Counted from the stretch's first letter, positions 35,471-45,791 are shown. The stretch is DNA of 64,000 nt from Bacterioplanoides sp965219715 (GCF_965219715.1 NZ_OZ244785.1:2356001-2420000); one strand, 5' to 3'. Numbers and translations are program-made. Notes: a model not told the origin generated them from the sequence alone.

Positions 35471-37570
35471 TTAGCGGGCTGTCAGGCTATCCTTTACCAG
35501 GCGAGGCGTAATAAAGACTAACAACTCTGTTTTGGTATCACTGATATTGGTATTACGGAACAGCGCTCCAATTAACGGCAGGTCACCCAGGAATGGCGTT
35601 TTGGTGATGGTATTAACCTGCTCCGAACGAAAGATGCCGCCTAACACAACGGTTTCACCGTTATCCACAAGCACCTGAGTATCAACCTCATTCGTGTTGA
35701 TTGCCGGGCCAGCCGGAGTATCACGACCAACGGAGTCCTGATTCACCACCAGATCCATAATAATGCGATCATCTGGAGTAATCTGAGGTGTCACTTCCAG
35801 CCTCAGAACGGCCTTACGGAATTCAATACTGGTTGCCCCACTTGAAGCTGCCTTCAGATAAGGTAATTCAGTACCAGATTCAATAGCTGCCGTCTGGCCA
35901 TCGGCGGTAATAACACGAGGCTGAGAGACAATCTCTGCCTTACCGTCAGTCTCAATGGCTGACAACTCAAGATTTAACAAATAATCCGTCGTCTGGTAGC
36001 CAACTGCAAAAGAAGTGGCTGCCGCATTTGAAACACCCAGGTCAACAATATTGGCAGCGCCTAAATTAATACCATCAGAGCGCGATTCATCACCAAACAG
36101 AATCTGGGAGCTCTCAGCAATTGTCTGTTGACTACCACCAAAGGTCTGCAGATTTGAGCCATTATTTTTGAAACCAGCGCCGCCCCATTTAATGCCCATT
36201 TCCTCTCCAACGTTGGTTTGCGCAACCACGATACGGGCTTCAATCAATACCTGGCGAACCGGCACATCAAGAAGAGTAACTGCTTCACGAACACGCTCAA
36301 GATTCACAGCTGTATCCTTCATGAGCAGTGTATTAGTACGCTCATCGACCACAGCACTGCCACGAGCAGACATCAGACCTTCTTCGTCGTTCATCAACTT
36401 AGCCAGATCAACGGCCTTCGCATATTTCAGCTGTACGTATTCTGTTACCAGAGGTGCAAGCTCTTCAACTTGCTTAACAGCTTCCAGCTCAATCTTCTCA
36501 CGCGCAGCAATTTCTTCAGCCGGAGCAATCAGCAATACAGACCCCATTTGACGCTTGCCTAAGGCCTTAGTCTTTAACACCAGATCAAGTGCCTGATCCC
36601 AAGGTACATTTTGCAGACGTAACGTAATGCTTCCCTGAACTGTGTCAGATGCCACCAGGTTCAGGCCGGTAAAATCTGCAATCAGCTGCAGTACTGCACG
36701 TACTTCAATATTCTGGAAGTTAAGAGACAGCTTTTCGCCAGTAAACGGGAATTTCTTTCTGCGCTCTTCGACTTCTTCTTCAGGCAGCTTAGAAACGTTA
36801 ATCGATAGCAACTTATCGGTCTGGTAAGCCAGGTAATCAAAGTCATCCCCAAGAGGCTCGATGATCACACGGGCAGATCCGTCCTCTACTTTCGAGTCGA
36901 TAAATTTCACTTCGGTTGCAAAGTCAGTCACATCAAGGCGACGACTTAAAGACTCAGGTAATTTAACGCCTTCCAGATCAGCAATAATCTTGCGACCTTC
37001 ACGGCGAATATTGGCTGCGGCCTGATCACTGTTGAACATAATCTGAACCTGACCATCACCCAGCTCACCACGACGAAAATCGATATTAACAACCTGCATC
37101 ACCGAAGAATCTGCTGCCAGGTTAACTGGAGTATTGACGTCTGGTGCAGGTTTGAATTTCTCATTCCCGCCTTCTGAACCACCAACCAGAACAACCAGTT
37201 TGCGATTATCAGCACTGGTCGAATAGTCAACCAGGCGAGTCATATTGATCACCAGGCGAGTACGGTCTTTAGTTGCCAACACCATCGCTGTACGTGCATT
37301 TCCGGAACCAATGACGTGCTTCTTACTTTTCAGAGCACTCTTAACACCCATCAGATCCAGAGATATACGGGCAGGCTTTTCGATGGTATAACCCTTCACG
37401 TCCTCAGGCGCAGGTCCGTCAAATTCCAGCTCGATTTCAGTAACATCACCAGGCAATGATGAGAAGCGAATATCATTTAACGTCAGAGCCATCACTGAGC
37501 TCGACAGGGAGCTGATCAGGACAAGCAGAAAAATCCGCATTTTTGAGATACCTTTATTTATATTCTTCAT
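35471..37570 (-). CDS. pilQ: Type IV pilus secretin PilQ
   Basis: The outer-membrane channel, 699 residues, through which the pilus passes. It has a signal peptide (ILLV.. to SVMALTL), N-terminal AMIN-type domains that bind peptidoglycan (about 25-260), an STN/N0 domain near 285-340 (SLNFQNIEVRAVLQLIADFTGLN), an N1 region and the secretin domain (about 430-690), with VLIEARIVVAQTNVGEEMGIKWG and the DTPAGPAINTNEVDTQVLVDNGETVVLGG region. The ATG at 37570 has GGAGAGGG upstream; an ATG at 37540 is possible. It ends the pilMNOPQ operon. Confidence 0.95.
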   Translation of the reverse strand: MKNINKGISKMRIFLLVLISSLSSSVMALTLNDIRFSSLPGDVTEIELEFDGPAPEDVKGYTIEKPARISLDLMGVKSALKSKKHVIGSGNARTAMVLATKDRTRLVINMTRLVDYSTSADNRKLVVLVGGSEGGNEKFKPAPDVNTPVNLAADSSVMQVVNIDFRRGELGDGQVQIMFNSDQAAANIRREGRKIIADLEGVKLPESLSRRLDVTDFATEVKFIDSKVEDGSARVIIEPLGDDFDYLAYQTDKLLSINVSKLPEEEVEERRKKFPFTGEKLSLNFQNIEVRAVLQLIADFTGLNLVASDTVQGSITLRLQNVPWDQALDLVLKTKALGKRQMGSVLLIAPAEEIAAREKIELEAVKQVEELAPLVTEYVQLKYAKAVDLAKLMNDEEGLMSARGSAVVDERTNTLLMKDTAVNLERVREAVTLLDVPVRQVLIEARIVVAQTNVGEEMGIKWGGAGFKNNGSNLQTFGGSQQTIAESSQILFGDESRSDGINLGAANIVDLGVSNAAATSFAVGYQTTDYLLNLELSAIETDGKAEIVSQPRVITADGQTAAIESGTELPYLKAASSGATSIEFRKAVLRLEVTPQITPDDRIIMDLVVNQDSVGRDTPAGPAINTNEVDTQVLVDNGETVVLGGIFRSEQVNTITKTPFLGDLPLIGALFRNTNISDTKTELLVFITPRLVKDSLTAR

Positions 37571-37573
37571 TGA

Positions 37574-38101
37574 TCAGCCCTCTCCCAGTCCTTCAAGCGC
37601 CAATGTTCTCGGGCGCTCAAGCCAGCCACCCAACCCGTTTGGAACAATCTCAACGACACTGATGCGGGTGTCAGAAATAGAAACGACTTTACCGTGATTC
37701 TGGCCCATAAACTGGCCTTCACTGATACGCACGACACTGCTGTTGCCGTCTTTAACTAATGCCCACAGAGCACCATCACTACCCTGCATGGTACCCACCA
37801 TCGACAATTCACCAAAATTGAATTGTTCCAGGTGCTCTTTAGGCCGATCGAAATCGGGAGTTACATCATCCGCCGTTTCGATTTTTATTTCAGTATCGAC
37901 AATGACTGGCAATTCAAAAGGAGAGCGCAAACCTGCTGCACTGTAATTGAATGCCTCGTAAGGCTTAAACACCGGAATGGGTGTAATACGTCCACGAGGT
38001 TGACTCAACACATCATCAACAAACACTTTCAGATCCGATGTATCAGAGCTTGAGCTGCAACCCGCCATAAAAGCCGTGATCATGATCAGTAAAATTCTCA
38101 T
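37574..38101 (-). CDS. pilP: Type IV pilus assembly lipoprotein PilP
   Basis: An inner-membrane lipoprotein of 175 residues that links PilNO to PilQ. Lipobox-like MITAFMAGCSSSSD, then DDVLSQPRGRITPIPVFKPYEAFNY and the HR domain with LEQFNFGELSMVGTMQGSDGALWALV. I prefer ATG 38101 because GAGGAG lies eight bases upstream; ATG 38107 and GTG 38110 are in frame. Confidence 0.93.
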   Translation of the reverse strand: MRILLIMITAFMAGCSSSSDTSDLKVFVDDVLSQPRGRITPIPVFKPYEAFNYSAAGLRSPFELPVIVDTEIKIETADDVTPDFDRPKEHLEQFNFGELSMVGTMQGSDGALWALVKDGNSSVVRISEGQFMGQNHGKVVSISDTRISVVEIVPNGLGGWLERPRTLALEGLGEG

Positions 38102-38106
38102 ACTCA

Positions 38107-38745
38107 TCACTCCTCATCACCGCTGTACTGATAGGTTTTAGCACGGATGGTCATTACCAACTCACCTGGCTTGTCGCTTTTTTTGATATTAAAGTCATGC
38201 AGGGTAACAATACGTGGCAAAGACGCGACGGCAGAAACAAAACCGCCCATCTCGTGGTAACCACCAGATACTTCAATATCAATAGGTAACTCGTTGTAGA
38301 ACTCAGTCTTATTAATGCTACCAGGGTCGATTGCACTTAATGTCAGACCAGCACCCAGCGCTGCAGAACTGATATCATCAACTAACCCGGGAACTTCGGT
38401 ATCGCGAGGCAATTGCTGCAACAGGGAGCCAAACGCTTCCTCCATTTCCAGCATCTGAGCTTTATATTCTTCGAGATTCGCGCCACGGAATGCTTTCTTC
38501 TCAAAATCCTGCTTCAGCGTTTGCTCTTTTTGCTCAGCTTGAGCCAAAGAGGTTCTCACCGAGTCAATCATCAGAAAATAACCGCCAACCAGCACTCCGA
38601 TAAAACATAAAATCAGGAAAAATACTTTACCAGCCTGCGGCCAGGAGCCCATATTTTCCCAATCGATATTATTAAGATCATCAGGTTCAAAGTTTTTAAC
38701 TTTTTCCAGCAGCTCCTGCCAATTCACATCTTTCAGATTTGCCAT
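38107..38745 (-). CDS. pilO: Type IV pilus alignment protein PilO
   Basis: A bitopic inner-membrane protein of 212 residues that pairs with PilN. A membrane helix near 36-60 (FFLILCFIGVLVGGYFLMI) follows an acidic cytoplasmic N-terminus, then a coiled coil (AQAEQKEQTLKQDFEKKAF) and a periplasmic ferredoxin-like domain (about 110-210). It belongs to the alignment complex pilMNOP. Its start is one base from the pilN stop. Confidence 0.94.
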   Translation of the reverse strand: MANLKDVNWQELLEKVKNFEPDDLNNIDWENMGSWPQAGKVFFLILCFIGVLVGGYFLMIDSVRTSLAQAEQKEQTLKQDFEKKAFRGANLEEYKAQMLEMEEAFGSLLQQLPRDTEVPGLVDDISSAALGAGLTLSAIDPGSINKTEFYNELPIDIEVSGGYHEMGGFVSAVASLPRIVTLHDFNIKKSDKPGELVMTIRAKTYQYSGDEE

Positions 38746-38746
38746 G

Positions 38747-39307
38747 TTACGGCGCCTCCTTATCTGCGTCAGCCTTCGGCTCGATACGTTTCATCGCTAC
38801 TTCAAATTCGTTAACACCAGTATCGGTTGCTTTAACCCGCTTCAGTTCAGGTTCATCAAACCATTCTGAGCTGTCGAAATTTCGCATCAAGGCAGCAACC
38901 CGGTTGTTAGATTTGGCAAGACCTTCAATGGTGACCTGATCACCAACAATATTGAGTGTCGTGAGGAATAGATCATCCGGCATTGAACGAGCGACATCAT
39001 CGAATACACGGACGATGACCGGACGGTTACCCTGGAGTTTCTGAATCACCTCCATGCGGTCAATCAACTCTTTTCGTGTGTCTTGCAGCTCGCGGATTTC
39101 AGCGATTTTCTCATCGAGTACCTGCGTCTCGCGAGTTACAAAGTTGTTGCGATAAGTCTGTGCCTGCAACGCACCGTCGTAGTAACTGGAAACCAGATAG
39201 GTCAGAGCTGCTGCGATAAATACCACAATACCAATCGCAACATAGAATTCCTGATTACGTTGCTCACGGAGTTCCTCACGCCACGGCAGTAAATTTATTT
39301 TTGCCAT
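38747..39307 (-). CDS. pilN: Type IV pilus alignment protein PilN
   Basis: A bitopic protein of 186 residues. The cytoplasmic N-terminus INLLPWREELREQRNQ is the conserved motif that binds PilM. A membrane helix near 23-43 and a periplasmic coiled coil with a ferredoxin-like domain follow. It overlaps the pilM stop by one base and shares the operon with pilM, pilO, pilP and pilQ. Confidence 0.95.
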   Translation of the reverse strand: MAKINLLPWREELREQRNQEFYVAIGIVVFIAAALTYLVSSYYDGALQAQTYRNNFVTRETQVLDEKIAEIRELQDTRKELIDRMEVIQKLQGNRPVIVRVFDDVARSMPDDLFLTTLNIVGDQVTIEGLAKSNNRVAALMRNFDSSEWFDEPELKRVKATDTGVNEFEVAMKRIEPKADADKEAP

Positions 39308-40371
39308 CAGTCAAAACTCCTCATTGCCAAACCACACGCAATCATCAGCGCCGGGGCATCATTAGCCAGCAGATTAGCATTCACCTTTTGTGACAACGTC
39401 ATATTCACAAACGGGTTAGCGATGGCAGTTGCAATACCCAGATCCTCTTCGACATGTTCGGCAAGCTGAGTGATAGAAGAAGTACCGCCTGCCAGAACAA
39501 TATAATCCACATCATTAAACTGGCTGGAAGAGTAAAAGAACTGCAGAGAACGACTGACCTGTTGTACTACAGCTTTACGGAAAGGCTCCAACACTTCACT
39601 TTCATAGTCATCCGGTAAGCCACCTTCCAGTTTAGATCGGGTTGCTTCTTCCTCCGTCAATCCATAACGACGCATAATATCTTCGGTTAGCTGGCGCCCA
39701 CCAAATAATTGCTCACGGGTATAAATGGATTTTCCTTCATGCAGCACACTTAACGTCGTCATGGTTGCGCCGATATCGAGGACAGCGACCGTTTCCACAT
39801 CATCGCTATCCAGCTGTGCACTTAACAATTCGAACGCTCGCTCGGTACAGAATGCTTCAACGTCAACAACGCCTGCTTCCAGATTTGCGTATTCAACCGC
39901 ATCTTTACGACGTTCAACGGTTTCAGAACGACAGGCAGCCAACATAACATCAACCAGATCAACGCCCTGCTCAGATTCACCCTGAACTTCCCAATCCAGA
40001 GCAACCTCTTCAAGCGGGTAAGGAATATACTGATCAGCCTCAGCACGAATCTGCATATCCATTTCATCGTCATTGAGTTTGCCGCTCATCTGAACGGTTT
40101 TGGTGATTACTGCAGAACCCGCAACCGCAATCGCGGCACGTTTTGCTGATGAACGAGAGCGCCCCAGCGCTTTACGAATCGCTTCGCCAACCGCTTCATC
40201 ATTGTTAATTGCCTGTTCGACAATGGCATTAGGAGGTAATGGCTCAGTCGCATAGGCTTCGACCTGATATCGGTCGTTATTGCGACTAAGCTCCAGTACT
40301 TTGACTGAAGTGGAACTGATATCCACCCCGATCAAAGCCTTGCTTTTCTTATTAAACAGGCTAGCCAGCAC
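39307..40371 (-). CDS. pilM: Type IV pilus assembly protein PilM
   Basis: An actin-like cytoplasmic ATPase-fold protein of 354 residues that binds PilN and links it to the motor. Seen: ALIGVDISSTSVKVLEL near the start, VAVLDIGATMTTLSVLHEGK near 193-212, and YIVLAGGTSSITQLAEHVEE near 295-314. It is the first gene of the operon, whose promoter should lie in the 163 bases shared with divergent PBP1A. Confidence 0.95.
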   Translation of the reverse strand: MLASLFNKKSKALIGVDISSTSVKVLELSRNNDRYQVEAYATEPLPPNAIVEQAINNDEAVGEAIRKALGRSRSSAKRAAIAVAGSAVITKTVQMSGKLNDDEMDMQIRAEADQYIPYPLEEVALDWEVQGESEQGVDLVDVMLAACRSETVERRKDAVEYANLEAGVVDVEAFCTERAFELLSAQLDSDDVETVAVLDIGATMTTLSVLHEGKSIYTREQLFGGRQLTEDIMRRYGLTEEEATRSKLEGGLPDDYESEVLEPFRKAVVQQVSRSLQFFYSSSQFNDVDYIVLAGGTSSITQLAEHVEEDLGIATAIANPFVNMTLSQKVNANLLANDAPALMIACGLAMRSFD

Positions 40372-40453
40372 GACAAAATCCCCGCAATTTCGCGAACTTG
40401 CAGACGCAAGCTCACTCAGATCCTATAGAGTTGGAGTCATTATAAGCACAATC

Positions 40454-40482
40454 CTATTAAAAGGACAAAAAACCCTTATAAT
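40454..40482 (+). promoter_or_regulatory. Possible promoter of the PBP1A gene
   Basis: A perfect TATAAT at 40477-40482 lies 53 bases before the ATG at 40535. The hexamer CTATTA at the 17-base spacing (40454-40459) is a poor -35 match, so only the -10 box is convincing. It lies in the divergent region between pilM and the PBP1A gene. Confidence 0.35.
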
Positions 40483-40534
40483 GCTCCAGCCCGCATAATA
40501 GCTGGCTTTTTCACGGATTTGGCTTTCAATTTCT

Positions 40535-43099
40535 ATGCGTACGTCACACCCTGCACTAAAATTTTTATTTTGGCTTATTTTGTCCGGCATATCTGGTTCG
40601 GGCATCGTCATTTTAGGCGTCTATCTCTACCTGGCTCCGACCCTGCCCAACGCTGACCAGTTAAAAGATATTGACCTGCAGACGCCACTGCGGGTTTATT
40701 CGGAAGATGGCTTATTGATCAGCGAATTTGGCGAAAAACGCCGGGCACCTATTGCCTATGATGAAGTACCACAACAGTTTATTGATGCCTTACTGGCGTC
40801 AGAAGACGACGCTTACTTCCAGCATATTGGTGTCGACTTCAAAGGCCTGGCACGGGCAGTGGTTGAACTGATCAAGACTGGCCGGAAGAAGTCCGGCGGC
40901 TCGACCATCACCATGCAGGTTGCCAAAAATTACTATCTCAGCAGTGAAAAGACCTTCACCCGTAAATTCACTGAAATCCTGCTCGCCCTGAAAATCGAAC
41001 AAGCACTAAGCAAAGAAGAAATTTTAGAGCTGTATATCAATAAGATTTACCTTGGTAAGCGTGCTTATGGAATCGAAGCAGCCGCGCAAGTGTATTACGG
41101 CAAATCCATCAATGAGCTGAACTTACCGCAACTGGCGATGATTGCTGGTCTCCCTCAGGCGCCGTCGGCCGCTAACCCGATCAACAACCCAAGACGTGCC
41201 CGTGATCGCCGCAACTACGTGCTTGCCCGCATGAGAACACTGGAAAAAATTACCCAGGAACAATTCACCTCTGCGGCGCGCGAACCCATTACCGCCAGCT
41301 ACCACGGCCCGACATCAGAAATCAGCGCTCCTTATGTTGCGGAAATGGTTCGTCTGGAGATGGTAAAACAATACGGCTCCAGCGCTTACACCGCCGGTTA
41401 CCGGGTTACCACAACCATCAATGCAACCCGTCAGCAGGCAGCAAACGACGCATTGCAACGTGGCGTACTGAAATACGATCGCGATCATGGCTGGCGTCAA
41501 CTGCCGGAAGCAGTCAAATTACACACACCACAAATGCTTCAGCTCAAAAACGAAGAGCTGGTTATCTTTGAATGGATGCAACAAGCCGATAACTCTTTTG
41601 ATATTGATTGGCCGGAAACACTGGAACAATGGCAAAACCAGCTGAAGAAACGCAGCAGCAACGGCATTATTGCTCCTGCTATTGTCACTGAAGTCACCAA
41701 TAGTGACGCTTGGGTACTCACCGAAGATGGCGAGCAACGTCTGCCATTCTCAGGATTAGAATGGGCCAAAGCCTATAAAGATGTTAACACCATAGGCAAC
41801 CCACTTAAGTCTGCCAAAGAGGTGCTACAACGAGGCCAGGAGATCTGGGTCGAGCGCAGCCGTTCTGGTTTGAAACTGGCACAGCAACCGAAAGTAGAGG
41901 GTTCTCTGGTCTCCCTGCGTCCGAAAGACGGCGCCATTCAGGCATTAGTCGGCGGCTTCTCAGCGGGCAGCAACGAATTTAACCGCGCAATTCAGGCAGA
42001 CCGTCAACCAGGCTCAGCATTTAAACCATTCGTTTACAGCTCGGCACTGAATTATGGTTTTACTCCGGCCAGCATCATTAATGATGCTCCCGTTGTCTTT
42101 GAAGATGCCAGTCTGGAAAACACCTGGCGCCCACAGAACCACAGTGGCAAATTCTACGGTCCAACGCGATTGCGCGAAGCACTGTATAAATCCCAGAACC
42201 TGGTATCGATTCGGATTCTGAAACAGGTTGGTCCCCGTAAGGCAGTCAGATACATTGCCCCGTTTGGCTTCCCGAAAAACAAACTGAATCAGGATTTATC
42301 GCTTGCTTTGGGAGCATCCGCGGTGACACCTCTGGAGCTGGCAACCGGCTACGCGGCGCTTGCTAACGGCGGCTTTGCAGTCAAACCTTACCTGATCAGC
42401 CGGATTGAAGATGATAACGGCAATACTTTATTTGAAGCCGACCCCGTCATTGCTTGCCGGGAATGTCTGGATGCCGAAGCTAAAGAAGCCAGCCAGCAGC
42501 TCTCTGAAGAGTCTGAACTTGAACGCCAGCTGCAGGCATCTCTCGGACTAAACCTTGGCGACGATACGACACAAGATGAGCAGCCAGAAAACCTTGCTCC
42601 GGAGGTGATGGACGCAAGAACCCATTACCTGATGGTCAGCATGCTTCAGGATGTGGTACGTCGCGGTACCGGTAAGCGCGCACTGGCGTTAAAACGCAAT
42701 GATCTGGCAGGGAAAACCGGCACCACCAACGACCAGAAGGATGCCTGGTTCTCAGGTTTCAGTCGCGATCTGGTAACCACCGTTTGGGTTGGCTTCGATC
42801 AGCCTAAAACAATGGGCCGTTGGGCCTATGGCAGCAATACCGCCCTGCCAATCTGGGTTGATTATATGAAGACCGCATTAAAAGGAGTGCCTGAGCGGCC
42901 ATTTAATCAGCCGGAAGGTGTGGTCAGCGTGCGTATTGATGCCGAGACAGGCCTGTTAGCCGCACCGGGACAAAACAACACCTTATTTGAATATTTCCGT
43001 GAAGAGAATGTGCCGAAGCAACCGGTAAAAGCGGCTCCGGAAATCGATGAGTTTGGCGCAGAAGACGATGAAGAAATCACACCGGAGCAGATGTTCTGA
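40535..43099 (+). CDS. mrcA: Penicillin-binding protein 1A
   Basis: A bifunctional peptidoglycan synthase of 854 residues. One N-terminal membrane helix (about 8-30) anchors it. The glycosyltransferase domain (about 50-230) has EDDAYFQHIGVDFKGLARA and GGSTITMQVAKNYYLS. An OB-like insert follows. The transpeptidase has the nucleophile in SAFKPF, SQN near YKSQNLVSI, and KTGTT. The C-terminus is acidic. Divergent from pilM, the usual position. Confidence 0.97.
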   Translation: MRTSHPALKFLFWLILSGISGSGIVILGVYLYLAPTLPNADQLKDIDLQTPLRVYSEDGLLISEFGEKRRAPIAYDEVPQQFIDALLASEDDAYFQHIGVDFKGLARAVVELIKTGRKKSGGSTITMQVAKNYYLSSEKTFTRKFTEILLALKIEQALSKEEILELYINKIYLGKRAYGIEAAAQVYYGKSINELNLPQLAMIAGLPQAPSAANPINNPRRARDRRNYVLARMRTLEKITQEQFTSAAREPITASYHGPTSEISAPYVAEMVRLEMVKQYGSSAYTAGYRVTTTINATRQQAANDALQRGVLKYDRDHGWRQLPEAVKLHTPQMLQLKNEELVIFEWMQQADNSFDIDWPETLEQWQNQLKKRSSNGIIAPAIVTEVTNSDAWVLTEDGEQRLPFSGLEWAKAYKDVNTIGNPLKSAKEVLQRGQEIWVERSRSGLKLAQQPKVEGSLVSLRPKDGAIQALVGGFSAGSNEFNRAIQADRQPGSAFKPFVYSSALNYGFTPASIINDAPVVFEDASLENTWRPQNHSGKFYGPTRLREALYKSQNLVSIRILKQVGPRKAVRYIAPFGFPKNKLNQDLSLALGASAVTPLELATGYAALANGGFAVKPYLISRIEDDNGNTLFEADPVIACRECLDAEAKEASQQLSEESELERQLQASLGLNLGDDTTQDEQPENLAPEVMDARTHYLMVSMLQDVVRRGTGKRALALKRNDLAGKTGTTNDQKDAWFSGFSRDLVTTVWVGFDQPKTMGRWAYGSNTALPIWVDYMKTALKGVPERPFNQPEGVVSVRIDAETGLLAAPGQNNTLFEYFREENVPKQPVKAAPEIDEFGAEDDEEITPEQMF

Positions 43100-43138
43100 T
43101 CCGGTTAGGGCTCAACTCTGATTAATACCGAGGAAGTG

Positions 43139-44278
43139 TTACTCCGGTAACTCTTCCTCTTCCTCCTCTGCGTCGTTTTCCAGCTCCAGCACCATGCCTC
43201 CGGCACTGTTAGCCGGCTTACTCTCACCATCCAGCTTAATGCGCAGACGCAGATTGTTCTCGGAGTCGGCATTACGTAACGCTTCTTCCATCGAAATCCG
43301 ATCGGCCTGTTGTAACTTAAATAAAGCCGCATCAAATGTCTGCATCCCCAGATTCTCTGACTTGGCCATAATTTCTTTGATACCCGCGGTATCGCCTTTC
43401 AGAATCATCTCAGCAATGGTTTTATTGCCCAACAGCACTTCAACCGCAGCCACTCGTTTATTATCGATGGTTGGTACCAGCCGTTGAGACACAATCGCCT
43501 GTAAATTCAGACCCAGATCCTGACGTAATTGCGGACGACGCTCTTCCGGGAAGAAGTTCATGATGCGGTCCAGCGCCTGGTTAGCACTGTTCGCATGTAG
43601 CGTGGAAATCGCCAAATGGCCGGTTTCAGCAAACGCCAGCGCATGCTCCATGGTTTCACGATCGCGAATTTCACCAATCAGAATCACATCCGGGGCCTGA
43701 CGCAGGGTGTTCTTCAATGCCGCATGGAAGGATTTGGTATCCGTGCCGACTTCGCGCTGATTCACAATCGACTTTTTGTGCGGGTGAACGTACTCAACCG
43801 GGTCTTCAATCGTGATGATATGACCCGCAGAGTTGCTGTTACGGTAATCAATCAGCGACGCCAGCGACGTCGATTTACCAGAACCGGTACCACCAACAAA
43901 CAGAATCAGGCCACGCTTGGCCATGATCACCTTTTTCAGAATCTCAGGCAGACCAAGATCTTCAAACTTAGGGATCTCAGCGACGATATTACGAGCCACC
44001 ACAGAGACTTCATGACGTTGACGGAAGATATTCAAACGGAAACGACCGCCGGGAATACTGATTGCCAAGTTTAATTCGTGCTCTTCTTCGAACTCGTGCT
44101 TTTGCTCGGCATCGAGTACTTCGTACACCATGTTTTCAACCTGACCCGGCTTCAACGCATCTTTGGTCAAAGGCTTAAGAGTACCCTGAAACTTAGCACT
44201 GGGAGCGGCGCCGGTGCTCAGGTATAAATCCGAACCACCGTGTTTTGCGAGAACCTGCAATAATTTTGTGATTGTCAT
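43139..44278 (-). CDS. pilU: Type IV pilus retraction ATPase PilU
   Basis: A hexameric ATPase of 379 residues, the PilT paralogue that aids retraction. Walker A VGGTGSGKSTSLA, Asp box IITIEDPVEYVHPHKK, Walker B APDVILIGEIRDRET, His box FAETGHLAISTLHA. Features of PilU rather than PilT are QREVGTDTKSFHAALKNTLRQ, HANSANQALDRIMNFFPEER and the C-terminal extension DALRNADSENNLRLRIKL-like segment with an acidic tail. No pilT lies beside it in this window. Confidence 0.93.
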   Translation of the reverse strand: MTITKLLQVLAKHGGSDLYLSTGAAPSAKFQGTLKPLTKDALKPGQVENMVYEVLDAEQKHEFEEEHELNLAISIPGGRFRLNIFRQRHEVSVVARNIVAEIPKFEDLGLPEILKKVIMAKRGLILFVGGTGSGKSTSLASLIDYRNSNSAGHIITIEDPVEYVHPHKKSIVNQREVGTDTKSFHAALKNTLRQAPDVILIGEIRDRETMEHALAFAETGHLAISTLHANSANQALDRIMNFFPEERRPQLRQDLGLNLQAIVSQRLVPTIDNKRVAAVEVLLGNKTIAEMILKGDTAGIKEIMAKSENLGMQTFDAALFKLQQADRISMEEALRNADSENNLRLRIKLDGESKPANSAGGMVLELENDAEEEEEELPE

Positions 44279-44338
44279 TGAGAAAAGGTTTCCTGATTTT
44301 TATGACATCCGTTTCTTTATTTTTATTTATTTTAGGAC

Positions 44339-44372
44339 ATAAAAAAGGCCACTAATTCTCATTAATGGCCTT
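44339..44372 (-). terminator. Terminator after the FAD-linked dehydrogenase gene
   Basis: On the minus strand AAGGCCATTAAT and ATTAGTGGCCTT pair around GAGA and are followed by a T tract. It follows the stop at 44388. Confidence 0.85.
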
Positions 44373-44387
44373 ACATTACGTTACTTG

Positions 44388-45791
44388 TTATACATCCAGT
44401 AACTTACCTGGATTCATCACATTATTTGGATCAAATGCCAGCTTAACCGCTTTCATATAAGCCATCTCAGCGGCAGAGCGGGTGTATTCCAGATATGGCT
44501 TTTTGGTCATGCCAACACCGTGTTCAGCGGATACCGAACCTTGGTATTTTTCGACAATTTCAAATACCCATGTCGATACCTTGGCGCATTTTTCGAAGAA
44601 CTCTTCTTTTGCCAGACCTTCCGGCTTCAGAATATTCAGATGCAGATTGCCGTCGCCGATATGACCGAACCAGATAATCTCAAAGTCCGGGTATTCGCGG
44701 GTAACCACTTCGTCGATATCACGCAGGAATGGTGGCACTTTAGAAACCACAACCGAAATATCGTTTTTGTACGGTGTCCATTCAGAAATGGTTTCTGAAA
44801 TATCTTCTCGCAGGCGCCACAGGTTTGCTGCCTGGGTCTCCGACTGACTAATCACGCCATCAACTACCCAACCCTGCTCAACACACTGCTCAAACATGGT
44901 CATCGCCTGATCCATATCGGCATCCGTCAGAGATTCGAATTCGATCAGAGCATAGAAGTCGGTGCTGGTCTCAAACGGAGCAGGAACATCACCACGCGCC
45001 AGAACCTTCTGCATGGCTTTATCGGAGAAGAATTCAAACGCCGTCAGATCCATACTCGACTGGAACTGGCTTAACACGTTCATCACGTTATCCAGCTCAG
45101 GAATACCCAGCACCAATACGGTCAGATTCTTTGGCTGACGGGTCAGACGCATCGTCGCTTCGGTCACAAAACCCAAAGTACCTTCACCACCAATAAACAG
45201 CTGACGCATATCATAGCCAGTGTTGTTCTTCATCAGGTCTTTGTTCAGCTCAAGGACGTCGCCTTTACCGGTAACGACCGTCAGGCCAGCGACCCAATCA
45301 CGGGTCATGCCCCACTTGATCACCTTGATGCCACCCGCATTGGTGGAGATATTACCGCCAATCTGGCTGGAACCTGCTGATGCAAAGTCCACCGGGTAAA
45401 ACAGGTCATTGTCTCCAGCGAAGGTCTGCAGCTGTTCGGTGATCACTCCAGCGCCACACTTAACCGTACGGTCGGTGGCATTAAAATCACTGATCTGATT
45501 CATATAGTCGAAAGCCACTACGATCTCACCATTCGCTGCCACAGCACCGGCACTTAAACCGGTACGACCACCAGACGGCACCAGCGCCAGCTGATGTTCA
45601 TTGGCCAGCTTAACTACCTGCTGCACCTGCTCCGTGGTTTTCGGGAACACAATCGCGGTTGGTTTTGGCGGATAAATCTTGGTCCAGTCCTTACCAAAGG
45701 TTTCCAGCGAATCGGCGTCGGTGCGCACTTTGTCATCACCAACGATGGCAGATAATTGTTCTATCAGGGCTTCCTGGGTCAGAGTGGTCAT
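44388..45791 (-). CDS. FAD-linked 2-hydroxyacid dehydrogenase, probably D-2-hydroxyglutarate dehydrogenase
   Basis: A protein of 467 residues of the VAO/GlcD family. FAD-binding part: PSGGRTGLSAGAVAANGEIV, GSSQIGGNISTNAGG and IGGEGTLGFVTEATMRL. C-terminal FAD-oxidase part with metal-binding HIGDGNLHLNI and SAEHGVGMTKKPYL. Glycolate or D-lactate dehydrogenase are alternatives. D-2-hydroxyglutarate is favoured because the gene is divergent from serA: SerA can reduce 2-oxoglutarate to D-2-hydroxyglutarate, and in Pseudomonas the neighbouring dehydrogenase removes it. The electron acceptor is likely an ETF or quinone. Confidence 0.8.
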   Translation of the reverse strand: MTTLTQEALIEQLSAIVGDDKVRTDADSLETFGKDWTKIYPPKPTAIVFPKTTEQVQQVVKLANEHQLALVPSGGRTGLSAGAVAANGEIVVAFDYMNQISDFNATDRTVKCGAGVITEQLQTFAGDNDLFYPVDFASAGSSQIGGNISTNAGGIKVIKWGMTRDWVAGLTVVTGKGDVLELNKDLMKNNTGYDMRQLFIGGEGTLGFVTEATMRLTRQPKNLTVLVLGIPELDNVMNVLSQFQSSMDLTAFEFFSDKAMQKVLARGDVPAPFETSTDFYALIEFESLTDADMDQAMTMFEQCVEQGWVVDGVISQSETQAANLWRLREDISETISEWTPYKNDISVVVSKVPPFLRDIDEVVTREYPDFEIIWFGHIGDGNLHLNILKPEGLAKEEFFEKCAKVSTWVFEIVEKYQGSVSAEHGVGMTKKPYLEYTRSAAEMAYMKAVKLAFDPNNVMNPGKLLDV